Shown: positions 25,001 to 32,832, numbered from the stretch's first letter. The stretch: 48,411 nt of DNA from Carboxylicivirga sp. (GCA_025210475.1 JAOARW010000057.1:1-48411), one strand, 5' to 3'. Numbers and translations are program-made. Notes: generated by a model not told the origin, from the sequence alone.

Positions 25001-26434
25001 TTTGATGCCAGTGGTAAGCCGGTTAAGGGCGAAATAAATCCGCTTGGAAAAAACAAGGTTGAATTTACGCCTGAAAAATCGGTTGAGAGCGCAAGGGTGA
25101 TGGTGACCGGTACTGTTACCGAGAATAACTCACCAATGCAAAAAGTAATCGATTACACAGTACTGCTGATGACATCGGTTAAAAATTCAAGTCTATCCTA
25201 TTCGGAGCAGAACGGAACCATTCTTCCCGGATATACACCAAGTGCCAATTTCATGGGCACATCAGCCGGTTTTACAGCTCCTGGCCTTCCGTTTATATTG
25301 GGTTGGCAGAATCGGAATTTTGCTAGCAATGCTGCTGATAAAGGCTGGTTAACATCAGATGAGTCAATGGTGAATCCTTATGTAATGACCCACGGTAACG
25401 ACTTTTCGCTTAAGTTCACACTGGAGCCAATCAGAGGCCTGCGCATCGACTTAAATGCTGATCGCAGTTACGAACGAAACATCAATGAGTATTATCTGAA
25501 AGGGGGTTCGATCGCCAGCGGACAAACTGCCAATGGACGTTTTTCAATGAGCTTTAACGCCTTCAGAACAGCCTTTGAGCGACCTGAAAAAACAGGCGCC
25601 TTATTCTCATCAACCTTTGATCAGTTTAAGCGAAACAGGGCTATTATTAACGAACGACTGGGTGGCGGTTACGATGAAAACAGCCAGGAGGTGTTGATTC
25701 CTGCATTCCTGGCAGCTTACTCCGGCAAGAGTGCCAATTCTATATTTACCGAGCAGTTTCCGGGCTTGTCACAAATACAACCCAACTGGCGATTAACCTA
25801 TGATGGCTTATCGCGTATTAAGGCTTTAAAGAAAGTGGTGAAGGCCTTTGACCTGACCCATGCTTATCGATCGACCTACAATATGGGAGCTTATATATCA
25901 CGCACTTCACCTGATGGCGATGGCTTGATACTTGGGTACGATGTTAGTGCCATAACCATCTCGGAGCAATTCAACCCGCTTATTGGTGTAAATGTAACCT
26001 GGACGAATTCCATTACCACACGTGCCGAAATCAAAAAAGCCAGAACCTTAAGTTTGAGTATGGGTAACAACCAGGTGATTGAAAATTACAACGATGAAAT
26101 TGTAATCGGCCTGGGTTATCGCTTTGATAAGATGCCGCTGATATTTGGTAAAGGCGGAAAACAGAAATCAATTAATAATGACTTGAATCTTCGTGCCGAT
26201 TTCTCGATTGTTGATAACATTAGTTTTATCCGTAAAATACAAGAAGAGTACAATCAGCTGACTGCAGGTCAGAAAATCACCAAAGTGAAATTTACAGCAG
26301 ATTATGCTTTAAGCGATCGATTTAACATGCAGCTGTTTTACGATACCAATGTTACGAGACCATACGTTTCATTGTCGTATCCTATTACCAATTCAAACTT
26401 TGGTGTTAGTTTCCGATTCTCGTTGGCTCAGTAA
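19040..26434 (+). CDS. sprA: Cell surface protein SprA, type IX secretion outer-membrane translocon
   Basis: A 2464-residue protein, the usual size for SprA (Sov in Porphyromonas). In Flavobacterium it is a very large (36-strand) beta-barrel through which CTD-bearing proteins leave the cell, and it is needed for gliding where gliding exists. The product shows a signal peptide (about 1-20), duplicated SprA N-terminal-type segments with YIDDFEGTRVPYD near 850, and a barrel rich in aromatic residues up to the terminal GVSFRFSLAQ. The start is TTG: no ATG precedes the signal peptide in frame after the ruvA stop, and TTG directly gives MRKTLLYIIAIF. Flanking ruvA and gcvH match the conserved neighbourhood. 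The gene is complete. Confidence 0.97.
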   Translation: MRKTLLYIIAIFAFTFFISAGGATSSQGNNTNPGSIQYQQPDTLKSTQQTNLRYNIVDKSGNPHLENEEERGVDLSDPENLDYKAEYDYKTGNVTIYRKMGNMNVRLPYSMPLEDYLNYDTRRSIMSYWRQKQLEESNQYDENSAFNQMWKNIGGEAFEGIFGSNAINVRLQGMAELKIGIQHTKLDNPTLQERLRKTTTFDFQEKIQMNLSGSIGEKLKLGVNYNTEATFDFENQMNLEYEGGEDDILKKVEAGNVTLPLPGTLITGSQSLFGVKTEMQFGKLTVTSIFSQQKGETSVMNIEGGAETQEFEIHADQYDRNRHFFLSKYFRDRYNNALQRLPLVTSPYNITRVEVWVTNTRSDVDKSRNVVGFVDLGENRDNTLNPRWGGASSSVSPRNNANELYREMNSTYANVRDINQVTATLTNVIANTIEYEKLENARKLSETEYSVHPKLGYISLNTSLNGDEVLCIAYEYTNGGETFMVGEFTNSQNEAEQTLYLKLLKPTNLSPGDVEIDTPTGKITKPNTSWDLMMKNIYSINAYQVNREDFLLNVTYTNDSTGGDINYFPEGSEDVMGQLFIRLMNLDNLNSNNDYQPDGIFDYVEGLTIRPDNGRIIFPEVEPFGSDLADKLKDSKLIDKYVFQSLYDETQVIAEQDASKNKYKLKGRFKSSSGSEISLNAMNVPQGSVIVTAGGIKLVENQDYTVDYTLGRVRIINQGLLSSGTPIQVSLENQSLFALQTKTLMGTHLNYQFNDNFNIGGTLMHLRERPLTQKVNIGDEPIANTIWGLNTSFYTESMGITEIIDKLPLVETKEMSSVTFEGEFAQLIPGHPNVIDESGTSYIDDFEGTRVPYDMRNWLAWQLASTPQGQEDIFKEASLIDNLFYGVNRARFAWYTIDPLFFRKGNRSPGHINADEDQQKNHYVRQVYETEIFPNRQAPYGQPLNMPVLNIAYYPNERGPYNFDAGTSSSETGGYGHGINSDGSLKNPEERWGGMMRQVNVPDFEAANIEYIEFWMMDPYVYDSDMDENDGKIYFNLGNVSEDILKDTRKSFENGLPGPGEPFDVDSTQWGYIPRRQNLIKGFSNDPATRLAQDVGLNGMNSAAEQNFYRRGNYKFLDIIDQMGSDLSEEAREYLMSDPASDDYLYYLGGAHDEGEASILDRYKNFNSPEGNALPSEYAGDDTKQAGKQAPDMEDINDDNTLSENESYYQYEIPISKKTMSVEANPYIVDSRLGVDNPNAVADNDGVKTDWFLFRVPVTQPTKTIGTIRDLRSIRFMRMFLKEFKDTTILRLATLDLIKGDWRKFDDALYSNSSANDETSPTTFEVSVVNIEENSEKSPVNYVLPPGIDRVIDPANPQLRELNEQSLLLKVKDLAGGDARAVYKNVNIDIRQYQRMKMFIHAEDVDNLGLQDNEMMAFIRVGSDYNDNYYEYEIPLKLTPPGDYENESIDDRYIVWPEENEMDIPLDLFQTVKLRRNDEKRVENSDVSFTKPYDMPDPNNPTNMVWVKGNPNLSNIRTITMGVRTRSANPAGKSVEVWMNELRLTDFNEEGGWAANARMTIKLADLGNVSVAGKKSTIGWGSIDQSVQERSQEDFHQYDIATNLELGKLLGPESALSVPFYFGYSKSVASPKYYPLDPDIPLEVALDNAENEAARDSIKAISQNVIKRKSVNFTNVKLMPKKDKVHFYSPSNISATYSYNETSKHDIDTDHSTDKSYRGILAYNYSARPKAVEPFKKAIKSNSLALVRDFNFYYLPNQISYRWEFDRQYREIQLRNNTGSTISPDLTVSKDFSWNRFFDMRYNITKSLKLNFKAITNARIDEPEGAVNKDYDRDAYYEWRDEVWRNIQSMGRTTTYQHNFDVSYTIPINKFPLLDFTSANVQYRGMYQWQAQPLFEDKSTAPNWGNTIRNSNVIQGNAQLNMTTLYKKVPYLKELDKKYRSSRNRRTSTKKDGKRTVRFNKANVKLQKDTSLVISHKLKTSDISVRIFDASGKPVKGEINPLGKNKVEFTPEKSVESARVMVTGTVTENNSPMQKVIDYTVLLMTSVKNSSLSYSEQNGTILPGYTPSANFMGTSAGFTAPGLPFILGWQNRNFASNAADKGWLTSDESMVNPYVMTHGNDFSLKFTLEPIRGLRIDLNADRSYERNINEYYLKGGSIASGQTANGRFSMSFNAFRTAFERPEKTGALFSSTFDQFKRNRAIINERLGGGYDENSQEVLIPAFLAAYSGKSANSIFTEQFPGLSQIQPNWRLTYDGLSRIKALKKVVKAFDLTHAYRSTYNMGAYISRTSPDGDGLILGYDVSAITISEQFNPLIGVNVTWTNSITTRAEIKKARTLSLSMGNNQVIENYNDEIVIGLGYRFDKMPLIFGKGGKQKSINNDLNLRADFSIVDNISFIRKIQEEYNQLTAGQKITKVKFTADYALSDRFNMQLFYDTNVTRPYVSLSYPITNSNFGVSFRFSLAQ

Positions 26435-26458
26435 AACAAGACAACAAAAACTATAAAG

Positions 26459-26498
26459 AGTTGCGCTAACAAAAGGATTGCATTGATTGTTCGCAACT
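26459..26498 (+). terminator. Possible terminator of sprA
   Basis: AGTTGCG (26459-26465) pairs with CGCAACT (26492-26498) around a 26-nt loop; TTATTTATG follows. The stem is short for the loop, so this is weak. Confidence 0.35.
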
Positions 26499-26567
26499 TT
26501 ATTTATGATTTTTATTAGGGTTTGATACAAGTCATTCAAACTACAACACTGATTAACTGACGATTAT

Positions 26568-26643
26568 CGACATAATTAGATTACTCCATTTGCTTGTTAA
26601 AAGATTATGTCGTAGAATTATATTAAGAAATTCTTTACATTTG
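26568..26643 (+). promoter_or_regulatory. gcvH promoter with upstream inverted repeat
   Basis: TACATTTG at 26636-26643 is an exact -7 element, 32 bases before the gcvH start. CGACATAAT (26568-26576) is repeated in reverse complement at 26604-26612, just upstream of the -33 position; no TTTG is found there, so the dyad may be a regulator site. No glycine riboswitch is recognisable. Confidence 0.5.
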
Positions 26644-26675
26644 AATCATCGTAAATAAAAATAAATCGTTCAATC

Positions 26676-27053
26676 ATGAATGTACCTGAAAATCTAAAGT
26701 ATACAAAGGACCACGAATGGGTTCTAATTGATGGTGATGTTGCAACCATCGGTATTACCGAATTTGCTCAAGGAGAGTTGGGCGATATCGTTTTCGTTGA
26801 AATTGAAACAGAAGACGAAGAACTGGATAAAGAAGAGGTATTTGGAACCATCGAAGCAGTAAAAACTGTTTCTGATTTGTACATGCCTATTACCGGTAAA
26901 GTTATCGAAGTAAACCCTGCTCTGGAAGATCAGCCTGACTTAGTTAACAAAGAGCCTTTCAAAGGTGGATGGATGATTAAAGTGCAGATTGCTGATACAG
27001 CTGAATTAGATGAGCTGTTAACTGCAGAACAATATCAGGAAGTGATTGGATAA
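26676..27053 (+). CDS. gcvH: Glycine cleavage system H protein
   Basis: A 125-residue carrier protein with the lipoyl-attachment motif: Lys63 in GTIEAVKTVSD. It shuttles the aminomethyl group between the P, T and L proteins of glycine cleavage. The opening KYTKDHEWV, the segment GITEFAQGELGDIVFVE and the close WMIKV are standard, and length is as expected. The other gcv genes are not nearby. It follows sprA at 241 bases with its own promoter and ends in a strong terminator. Confidence 0.97.
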   Translation: MNVPENLKYTKDHEWVLIDGDVATIGITEFAQGELGDIVFVEIETEDEELDKEEVFGTIEAVKTVSDLYMPITGKVIEVNPALEDQPDLVNKEPFKGGWMIKVQIADTAELDELLTAEQYQEVIG

Positions 27054-27076
27054 TTACTTTCTTGAAAGAAAATATG

Positions 27077-27102
27077 AAAGCGACCAATGGTCGCTTTTTT
27101 TT
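27077..27102. terminator. Terminator between gcvH and the convergent GSCFA gene
   Basis: AAAGCGACC (27077-27085) pairs perfectly with GGTCGCTTT (27089-27097) with a 3-nt loop and a T-run to 27102. It ends gcvH transcripts; its last bases touch the stop codon of the opposing gene. Confidence 0.9.
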
Positions 27103-28087
27103 ATACAAGCTGTTTGCCAAATAAATCACGGAATATTGATAGGTCAATTTTCGAATATTGCTTTTGAAACGCCTCCACCTTACTAATGTGTTTCCGAACA
27201 AAGGACTGATGTGATGCTGTTTCGGGGTTAAAAGGCCGATGAAAGGCCGCCTTTCGTAATTTAGCTAACTGAACAAGCACCTGCTGAGCTTCACTATCAA
27301 ATTGCGTTTCAATAAACTTATCGCGAATATACCCTATTGCCACTTGTGAAGGATGCAGCATATCATCAGCAAAAAAGCGGTAATCACGCAAATCGTCTAA
27401 CAATAACTCATAGGCCGGAAAATATTTGCAATTATCAGCCTGCTTTATCAACTGATCAATGGACAACAATAAGGTCGATTTACTCAACTGGTTACCATGT
27501 GCCCCGTCTTTCCAATGTCGTACCGGACTAACGGTAAAAATAATTCGCATACCAGGGTTAATCTTGCGAATTGCCTCAATTAAGGCCAGATAGCGTTCAA
27601 CAATTTCATCTACTTCCAATCTGTAGCGATTAAAATCTTTGGCCGGATACTTATGACAATTGGATACTATCCTTCCCAAGGCCCTGTGCTCATAAACCCA
27701 TGCTGTACCAAATGTAAGCACCAACACATCGGTATTACTCAAGAAATCGTAACAATTATGCAGTGATTCGTTAACGTTTTGAAGAAATACTTTTTGATCA
27801 ACATCGCTAAACTGGCTGTGATGATAAAAGGAATGGAACAAACCATTCTGGCAAAACACCTCTTCTTCATTAAAGTCCTTTCGTTTGATTACCCGCTCAA
27901 GTGAATTTGCAATCGAACAAGGGTTATACAAAACACCAAAGGGATTAACAAGGGTGTTTAAAGCATGATCGTTAAAGAAAGCACCAATGTTTGTTGCAAA
28001 ACAACTTCCCATAAAAAACAAGCGAGAATGATAGTTAATCGCTTCTTTACTCGTATCTATTTTAACTTCTGTTCTGAATTGATCCAT
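27101..28087 (-). CDS. GSCFA domain-containing protein
   Basis: A 328-residue protein named after its motif, here FMGSCFATNIG near the N-terminus. The chosen ATG (MDQFRTEV) lies after the terminator-like hairpin of the rprY gene; a longer frame starts inside that hairpin and is unlikely. VNPFGVLYNP, TFGTAWVY and FTVSPVRHWKDG are typical of this group, which has an SGNH-hydrolase-like pattern with Ser in the GSC motif and Asp-His near the end (DDMLHPS). The biochemical function is not established. It has no signal peptide. It follows rprY by 81 bases on the same strand, separated by a terminator. Confidence 0.88.
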   Translation of the reverse strand: MDQFRTEVKIDTSKEAINYHSRLFFMGSCFATNIGAFFNDHALNTLVNPFGVLYNPCSIANSLERVIKRKDFNEEEVFCQNGLFHSFYHHSQFSDVDQKVFLQNVNESLHNCYDFLSNTDVLVLTFGTAWVYEHRALGRIVSNCHKYPAKDFNRYRLEVDEIVERYLALIEAIRKINPGMRIIFTVSPVRHWKDGAHGNQLSKSTLLLSIDQLIKQADNCKYFPAYELLLDDLRDYRFFADDMLHPSQVAIGYIRDKFIETQFDSEAQQVLVQLAKLRKAAFHRPFNPETASHQSFVRKHISKVEAFQKQYSKIDLSIFRDLFGKQLV

Positions 28088-28115
28088 CAGCTCTAAAATA
28101 AGAAAAGTATAAACA

Positions 28116-28146
28116 CAAAAAAACCGTTTAACCAAAGCTAAACGGT
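28116..28146 (-). terminator. Terminator after rprY
   Basis: On the minus strand ACCGTTTA (28146-28139) pairs with TAAACGGT (28130-28123), followed by a T-run. Confidence 0.85.
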
Positions 28147-28168
28147 CTTCCTATTTTATATTGATTAA

Positions 28169-28852
28169 TTACATAACCAATTTATAACCTTTACCATGTA
28201 CATTGATAATTTCAACACTTGGTTCATCTTTTAAGTGCTTACGTAATTTTGTAATGTACACATCCATACTTCGGGCATTGAAATAATTATCGTCAACCCA
28301 AATGGTTTTAAGTGCAAAATTACGTTCCAACACCTTATTGGCATTTGTACAAAGTAATTTCAACAACTCAGACTCCTTGGTAGTCAACTTAATCATGATA
28401 TCACCATCAATCAACTGTTGCTTCTGTGTATCAAACTTGTACTTACCTAATTGATAAAACTCCTGTGCTGCATTTCCACCTTTGGTACGACGTAAAATGG
28501 CCTCGATACGGAATAACAATTCTTCCATACTGAATGGCTTTGTCAGATAATCGTCTGCACCAATTTTAAAACCTTCAAAAATATCTTCCTTAAGCGACTT
28601 AGCTGTTAAAAAGATAATTGGTACTTCGGTATTGACCATTCTGATATCCTTAGCCAGCGAGAAACCATCTTTTTTAGGCATCATCACATCTAAAATGCAG
28701 ATATCATACTTATTTGCCATAAATGCCTTGTAGCCTTCTTCGCCATCAGGCATTAAGTCTGTTTTCAGACCTTTGGCTTCCAGGTATTCACGAAGTAACA
28801 TACCCAGGTTCTCATCGTCTTCTGTTAGGAGGATTTTATATTCTTTTTCCAT
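28169..28852 (-). CDS. rprY: Response regulator RprY, OmpR family
   Basis: A 227-residue regulator: receiver domain 1-125 with the acidic pair in LTEDDENLG, phospho-acceptor Asp in CILDVMMPKKDG, the Thr/Lys switch residues in FLTAKS and YLTKPFS; and a winged-helix DNA-binding domain 135-227 with LTTKESELLKLL and SMDVYITKLRKHL, ending HGKGYKL. The wording is very close to RprY of Bacteroides as I remember it. Its start lies inside the 3' end of the kinase gene (28-base overlap), so the two are co-translated. It controls unknown targets by DNA binding after phosphorylation. Confidence 0.9.
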   Translation of the reverse strand: MEKEYKILLTEDDENLGMLLREYLEAKGLKTDLMPDGEEGYKAFMANKYDICILDVMMPKKDGFSLAKDIRMVNTEVPIIFLTAKSLKEDIFEGFKIGADDYLTKPFSMEELLFRIEAILRRTKGGNAAQEFYQLGKYKFDTQKQQLIDGDIMIKLTTKESELLKLLCTNANKVLERNFALKTIWVDDNYFNARSMDVYITKLRKHLKDEPSVEIINVHGKGYKLVM

Positions 28853-30414
28853 TCTTTATTATTTTTTAGAGGTAGGAAAATGTCAAATTTTGTGCCAACT
28901 TCAACTTCGCTTTCCACAGATATCTGACCACCATGATCTTCAATTATTTTCTTAACATATGCCAGTCCCAATCCGAAACCTTTTACGTTATGAACATTAC
29001 CTGTCGGAACGCGGTAAAACTTTTCAAATATTCGTTTTAGGTTATCCTTTGATATACCCATGCCATTATCTTTAACAGAAATTACAATTCCATTGTTCTT
29101 ATTCCATGTTTTAACGTAAAGAACAGGAGCCCCTTTCCTGTATTTAAAAGCATTGTCAAGCAAGTTATAAATTACATTTGTAAAATGCACTTCATCCACA
29201 GTAATAATGCTGTTTTTTGCCTCTAATCGTTCAATTATTTTTCCTTGCTGATTTTCAACTTTCAGCCTAAAGTTATTGGTTACATGGTGAATCAGGTCAT
29301 TCACATCCAGTTTTTTCAGTTTTAAACCCGATTTACCTTTCTCAAAAATGGCCATCTGAAGCACCTTCTCCACCTGAAAACTCAAACGCTTACTTTCATC
29401 CTGAATAACTCCCGAAATGTGCTGCAAGGTTTTTGGTGTTTTAGCAACGGCTCCATCTTTCAACATTTGTGATGCCAATGAAATGGTTGAGATAGGTGTT
29501 TTAAACTCATGCGTCATGTTGTTGATAAAATCATTCTTTATCTGATCCAAACGCTTTTGCCTTACAATAATCACAATGGTTACGATGGACAGCAAAATTA
29601 CAATCAGAGTAAATAATGCCGATGGTATGACCAGCCCCATCGACTCCAATATTGGATTGGGCATCTCTGTGAAATGTAATTTTAGGTAATTGGCCTGCAC
29701 ATGATAATCGCTTGGAAAAAGTAATTGCGTATAAATCTCCTCCTCCGATTCATCATTAAAGTGCTTGGTGTAATGCACCTTTTTGCTTTTCGAGTTTATC
29801 ACCGCAAATTCGTACGGCGACAGAATGCCTTTTTTCTCAAGGTTCTCGAAAATATATTGTTCCAAACGCAGAATATCGATCCGTTCTTCTATCGGATCAT
29901 CTTGCATCAGCGATTTCGCCTGTGTTTCCTGTTTCTTTACCTGATGCCTGCGCCAATCTCTTTGTATGGCATTCATAGCGCCTGAGAAAGGATCCGTCCG
30001 TTCGGTAATATTCAATTGGGTACGTCCCTGAAAAGTAGTAACCAATGAGTCCTGAAAGTATTGTGATAGGCTATACCCACTGGCCGTGGCATTAATCTTA
30101 AATTCGATGCTATAGTTTTCCTGAACTTTAGCCGAGTTGGCTTTTTCTTTCCCTTTGAAGTATTTGTTTTCATTACGCAGCTTCGCCGGCACATTAATAT
30201 TAGGGCTCGAAAACTGGTTGATCTGGCTTAACTTGAAATCTTCATCTTTTTCAAGACGCTCAGCTACCTTGCTAAGTGCTTGCTTAACCGACTTATCAAA
30301 TTGCTCTTCTTCAATCTTAGCGGCATTTAAAATCCACATAGCCTGTATATAGGTGATACCTACCAGCGCTATGGCCATAATTATTGTCAGCCCAAGAATG
30401 AATTTTTTACTCAT
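28825..30414 (-). CDS. rprX: Sensor histidine kinase RprX
   Basis: A 529-residue membrane kinase. A first transmembrane helix (about 5-26) and a second (about 260-285) enclose a periplasmic sensor of about 230 residues; no HAMP domain is visible. The dimerisation helix carries the phospho-acceptor His302 in THEFKTPIS, and the ATPase domain shows NLLDNAFKY (N box), DNGMGIS (G1), FEKFYRVP (F box) and GFGLGLAYVKKI (G2). It phosphorylates the overlapping rprY product. It starts 74 bases downstream of rnc and may be partly transcribed from the acpP-fabF-rnc operon. Confidence 0.9.
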   Translation of the reverse strand: MSKKFILGLTIIMAIALVGITYIQAMWILNAAKIEEEQFDKSVKQALSKVAERLEKDEDFKLSQINQFSSPNINVPAKLRNENKYFKGKEKANSAKVQENYSIEFKINATASGYSLSQYFQDSLVTTFQGRTQLNITERTDPFSGAMNAIQRDWRRHQVKKQETQAKSLMQDDPIEERIDILRLEQYIFENLEKKGILSPYEFAVINSKSKKVHYTKHFNDESEEEIYTQLLFPSDYHVQANYLKLHFTEMPNPILESMGLVIPSALFTLIVILLSIVTIVIIVRQKRLDQIKNDFINNMTHEFKTPISTISLASQMLKDGAVAKTPKTLQHISGVIQDESKRLSFQVEKVLQMAIFEKGKSGLKLKKLDVNDLIHHVTNNFRLKVENQQGKIIERLEAKNSIITVDEVHFTNVIYNLLDNAFKYRKGAPVLYVKTWNKNNGIVISVKDNGMGISKDNLKRIFEKFYRVPTGNVHNVKGFGLGLAYVKKIIEDHGGQISVESEVEVGTKFDIFLPLKNNKEWKKNIKSS

Positions 30415-30488
30415 AAAAACAAAAATAACAGGCTAAAAGCATTATCAGTGCTAATTAACATTAATTAACAGCAAATTTGGCAAAACAT

Positions 30489-31229
30489 TTATTTTATGTC
30501 CCTTCTACGCAGTTCCTTAAGGGCATTTTTTGCGGCGTTTTGTTGCGCCTCTTTTTTCGAAAATCCTTCTCCCTCGCCAATCGCCTCTCCATCAAGCGCT
30601 GCCTTGGCAATAAATGTAGCTGCTACGCTTCCGGAAATGTGCTGTTCTTCGGTAATGAAATGGACATTTTGCTTGTACTTTTGTCCCCATTCTATGAGCA
30701 AGGATTTGTAGTTCGTATCTTTCTTAGCAACCGATTTTAAATCAACATATTGTTGAATAATTCTTTGAACAACAAATCTTTCACAGGCTTTGTATCCTTT
30801 ATCAACATAAATGGCCCCAATTAAAGCTTCCAATGCATCGCCCAAAATGCTGGTTTGTGCAATGTCAATTTTCGATTGAGCTTTTACCCAATTGCCAAGC
30901 TCCATTTTTAGGGCAATGTTATTGAGTAAGGATCGGTTGACTATTCGCGAACGTGTTTTGGTTAAGAAACCTTCATTCTTGCCCGGAAATAATTTGTATA
31001 ACTCATCAGCAACGATGGCACCCAACATGGCATCGCCCAAAAACTCTAAACGTTCATTATTTATAAAACGTTTATCATTACCTTTTATCATCGCCGATTT
31101 ATGGATAAAAGCCAGTCGATAGATACCAATATCCCCAGGTTTTTCTCCAAGTATCTCTTGTATAAAACCATAAAACTTTTCCCTCCGTGGAGAGAAAAGT
31201 TTTATAATGTGCAAAAGCGGTTTAATCAC
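30489..31229 (-). CDS. rnc: Ribonuclease III
   Basis: A 246-residue double-strand-specific endoribonuclease. The catalytic domain (about 20-160) contains the signature NNERLEFLGDAMLG and the second acidic cluster in LGDALEALIGAIYVDKG; the double-stranded RNA-binding domain (about 170-245) has SLLIEWGQKYK and GEGFSKKEAQQNAAKNAL. It processes rRNA and structured mRNAs. It lies 6 bases downstream of fabF, the usual acpP-fabF-rnc order of the phylum. Its own first codons form a strong hairpin (31170-31205), which may serve as its own substrate. Confidence 0.97.
   Translation of the reverse strand: MIKPLLHIIKLFSPRREKFYGFIQEILGEKPGDIGIYRLAFIHKSAMIKGNDKRFINNERLEFLGDAMLGAIVADELYKLFPGKNEGFLTKTRSRIVNRSLLNNIALKMELGNWVKAQSKIDIAQTSILGDALEALIGAIYVDKGYKACERFVVQRIIQQYVDLKSVAKKDTNYKSLLIEWGQKYKQNVHFITEEQHISGSVAATFIAKAALDGEAIGEGEGFSKKEAQQNAAKNALKELRRRDIK
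31170..31205 (-). promoter_or_regulatory. Near-perfect hairpin in the first codons of rnc
   Basis: A 36-nt symmetrical structure: ATAAAACTTTTC at 31170-31181 pairs with 31194-31205, one C-A mismatch follows, and then CTC pairs with GAG around a CG-T-G loop. That is about 15 bp in rnc codons 9 to 20. Such a stem at the start of the RNase III message is a plausible site of autoregulatory cleavage, as known (in the leader) for E. coli rnc. This function is an inference. Confidence 0.45.
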
Positions 31230-31235
31230 AGCTTT

Positions 31236-32483
31236 TTACAATGCTTTAAATACAACAGATGCATTGTGACCACCAAATCCAAATGTATTGGATAATGCCA
31301 CTTTAACGTCTCTCTTCTGCGCCTCATTAAAAGTTAAATTAAGCGCATTGTCGAGTTCTGGATCGTCTTCGAAGTGGTTAATGGTTGGAGGTACAACCCC
31401 ATCTTTAATTGCCATGATACATGCCATTGCCTCTACAGCACCGGCAGCACCAAGTAAGTGTCCTGTCATCGACTTGGTTGAACTGATGTTCAACTTGTAG
31501 GCATGCTCACCAAAAACTTCTTTAATGGCCTTGGTTTCCGCAATATCACCAAGTGGTGTTGCAGTACCGTGTACATTAATGTAGTCAACTTCGGTAGGAT
31601 CAATACCATTGTCTGACAAAGCACCTTGCATTACTCTTTTAGCTCCTAGTCCTTCAGGATGTGGTGCAGTTAAGTGATGTGCATCAGCCGTCATACCAGC
31701 TCCTACTAACTCGCAGTAGATTTTAGCACCACGTGCTTTGGCGTGCTCATATTCTTCAAGAATAATAGAAGCACCACCTTCACCCATCACAAAACCGTCA
31801 CGTCCTTTATCAAATGGACGAGAGGCTGTTTTCGGATCGTCATTACGGGTTGAAACTGCCTGCATACTACTAAATCCACCTAAACCGGCTTCATTAATAG
31901 CTGCTTCTGAACCACCTGTTACAAACGCATTTGCTTTACCTAAGCGAATAAGGTTATACGCATCGGCAATGGCATTCGTTGAAGAGGCACACGCCGAAAT
32001 GGTACCGAAGTTAGGCCCACGGAAACCATATTTCATTGAAATATGACCCGGTGCGATATCGGCAATCATTTTGGGAATAAAAAAAGGATTGAAACGTGGT
32101 GTTCCATCCCCTTTTGTATAACCTTCAACTTCAGCCTGGAAGGTGTTTATACCACCGATTCCTGCCCCCCAGATTACACCAACCATGTCCTGGTCAATGT
32201 CCTCCGAATCAAGCTTTGCATCAGCAATAGCTTCGTTAGCAGCAACAATAGCATATTGGGCGAATATGTCCAACTTACGCACTTCTTTTCTGTCGAAGTG
32301 TTCTTTCGGATCATAATTCTTTACCTCACAAGCAAATTGTGTTTTAAATTTAGTGGCATCAAAATGAGTAATAGGTGCAGCCCCACTTACTCCTTTCACC
32401 ATATTGGACCAGGTTTCCTTTGCAGTATTCCCTAGTGGAGTGATGGCACCAAGCCCCGTAACAACTACTCTTTTTAACTCCAT
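31236..32483 (-). CDS. fabF: Beta-ketoacyl-ACP synthase II (FabF)
   Basis: A 415-residue thiolase-fold condensing enzyme that elongates acyl-ACP with malonyl-ACP in fatty acid synthesis. The Cys-His-His triad is visible: Cys165 in TISACASST, His in VHGTATPLGD (near 305) and His in SMTGHLLGAAG (near 342). The start MELKRVVVTGLGAITPLGN and the end NTFGFGGHNASVVF are canonical. It is 28 bases downstream of acpP and 6 bases upstream of rnc, one operon. Confidence 0.98.
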   Translation of the reverse strand: MELKRVVVTGLGAITPLGNTAKETWSNMVKGVSGAAPITHFDATKFKTQFACEVKNYDPKEHFDRKEVRKLDIFAQYAIVAANEAIADAKLDSEDIDQDMVGVIWGAGIGGINTFQAEVEGYTKGDGTPRFNPFFIPKMIADIAPGHISMKYGFRGPNFGTISACASSTNAIADAYNLIRLGKANAFVTGGSEAAINEAGLGGFSSMQAVSTRNDDPKTASRPFDKGRDGFVMGEGGASIILEEYEHAKARGAKIYCELVGAGMTADAHHLTAPHPEGLGAKRVMQGALSDNGIDPTEVDYINVHGTATPLGDIAETKAIKEVFGEHAYKLNISSTKSMTGHLLGAAGAVEAMACIMAIKDGVVPPTINHFEDDPELDNALNLTFNEAQKRDVKVALSNTFGFGGHNASVVFKAL

Positions 32484-32511
32484 AACTACTTTTAACGTAT
32501 CCTACTCTTTC

Positions 32512-32748
32512 TTACTTTGCGTTTTCTTCAATGTAAGCAATAGCATCACCTACTGTACCGATGTTCTCAGCCTGATCGTCTGGAATAGCAATGTTGAATT
32601 CCTTTTCGAATTCCATAATTAATTCTACAGTGTCAAGTGAGTCAGCTCCTAAGTCGTTAGTGAAGCTAGCTTCTGGTGTAACTTCAGTCTCGTCAACTCC
32701 CAACTTGTCTACGATAATTGCTTTTACTCTTGATGCAACGTCTGACAT
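32512..32748 (-). CDS. acpP: Acyl carrier protein
   Basis: A 78-residue acidic protein with Ser37 in [12 protein letters not shown], the attachment site of 4'-phosphopantetheine. It carries growing acyl chains for FabF and other enzymes. Length, charge and motif are standard. It is the first gene of acpP-fabF-rnc and is divergent from purN, with a promoter candidate in the 174-base gap. Confidence 0.98.
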   Translation of the reverse strand: MSDVASRVKAIIVDKLGVDETEVTPEASFTNDLGADSLDTVELIMEFEKEFNIAIPDDQAENIGTVGDAIAYIEENAK

Positions 32749-32800
32749 AGCTCTAAGTTTTTTTAAATTAATACTAATAAAATGTTCTTAAACAACTTTG

Positions 32801-32832
32801 CAAAGAAATACATTTGTGGATAATAATTCAAA
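32801..32832 (-). promoter_or_regulatory. Promoter of acpP-fabF-rnc
   Basis: Minus strand TTTG (32832-32829), 20 bases, TTTCTTTG (32808-32801), one base off the -7 consensus. It lies 52 bases before the acpP start. Confidence 0.6.

Noticed and set aside
26435..26675. Glycine riboswitch before gcvH
   Set aside because: No aptamer-like conserved core is visible; only one dyad and a promoter element.
28087..28135. Upstream start of the GSCFA gene
   Set aside because: The extra codons lie in the terminator hairpin of rprY and encode a sequence foreign to the family.
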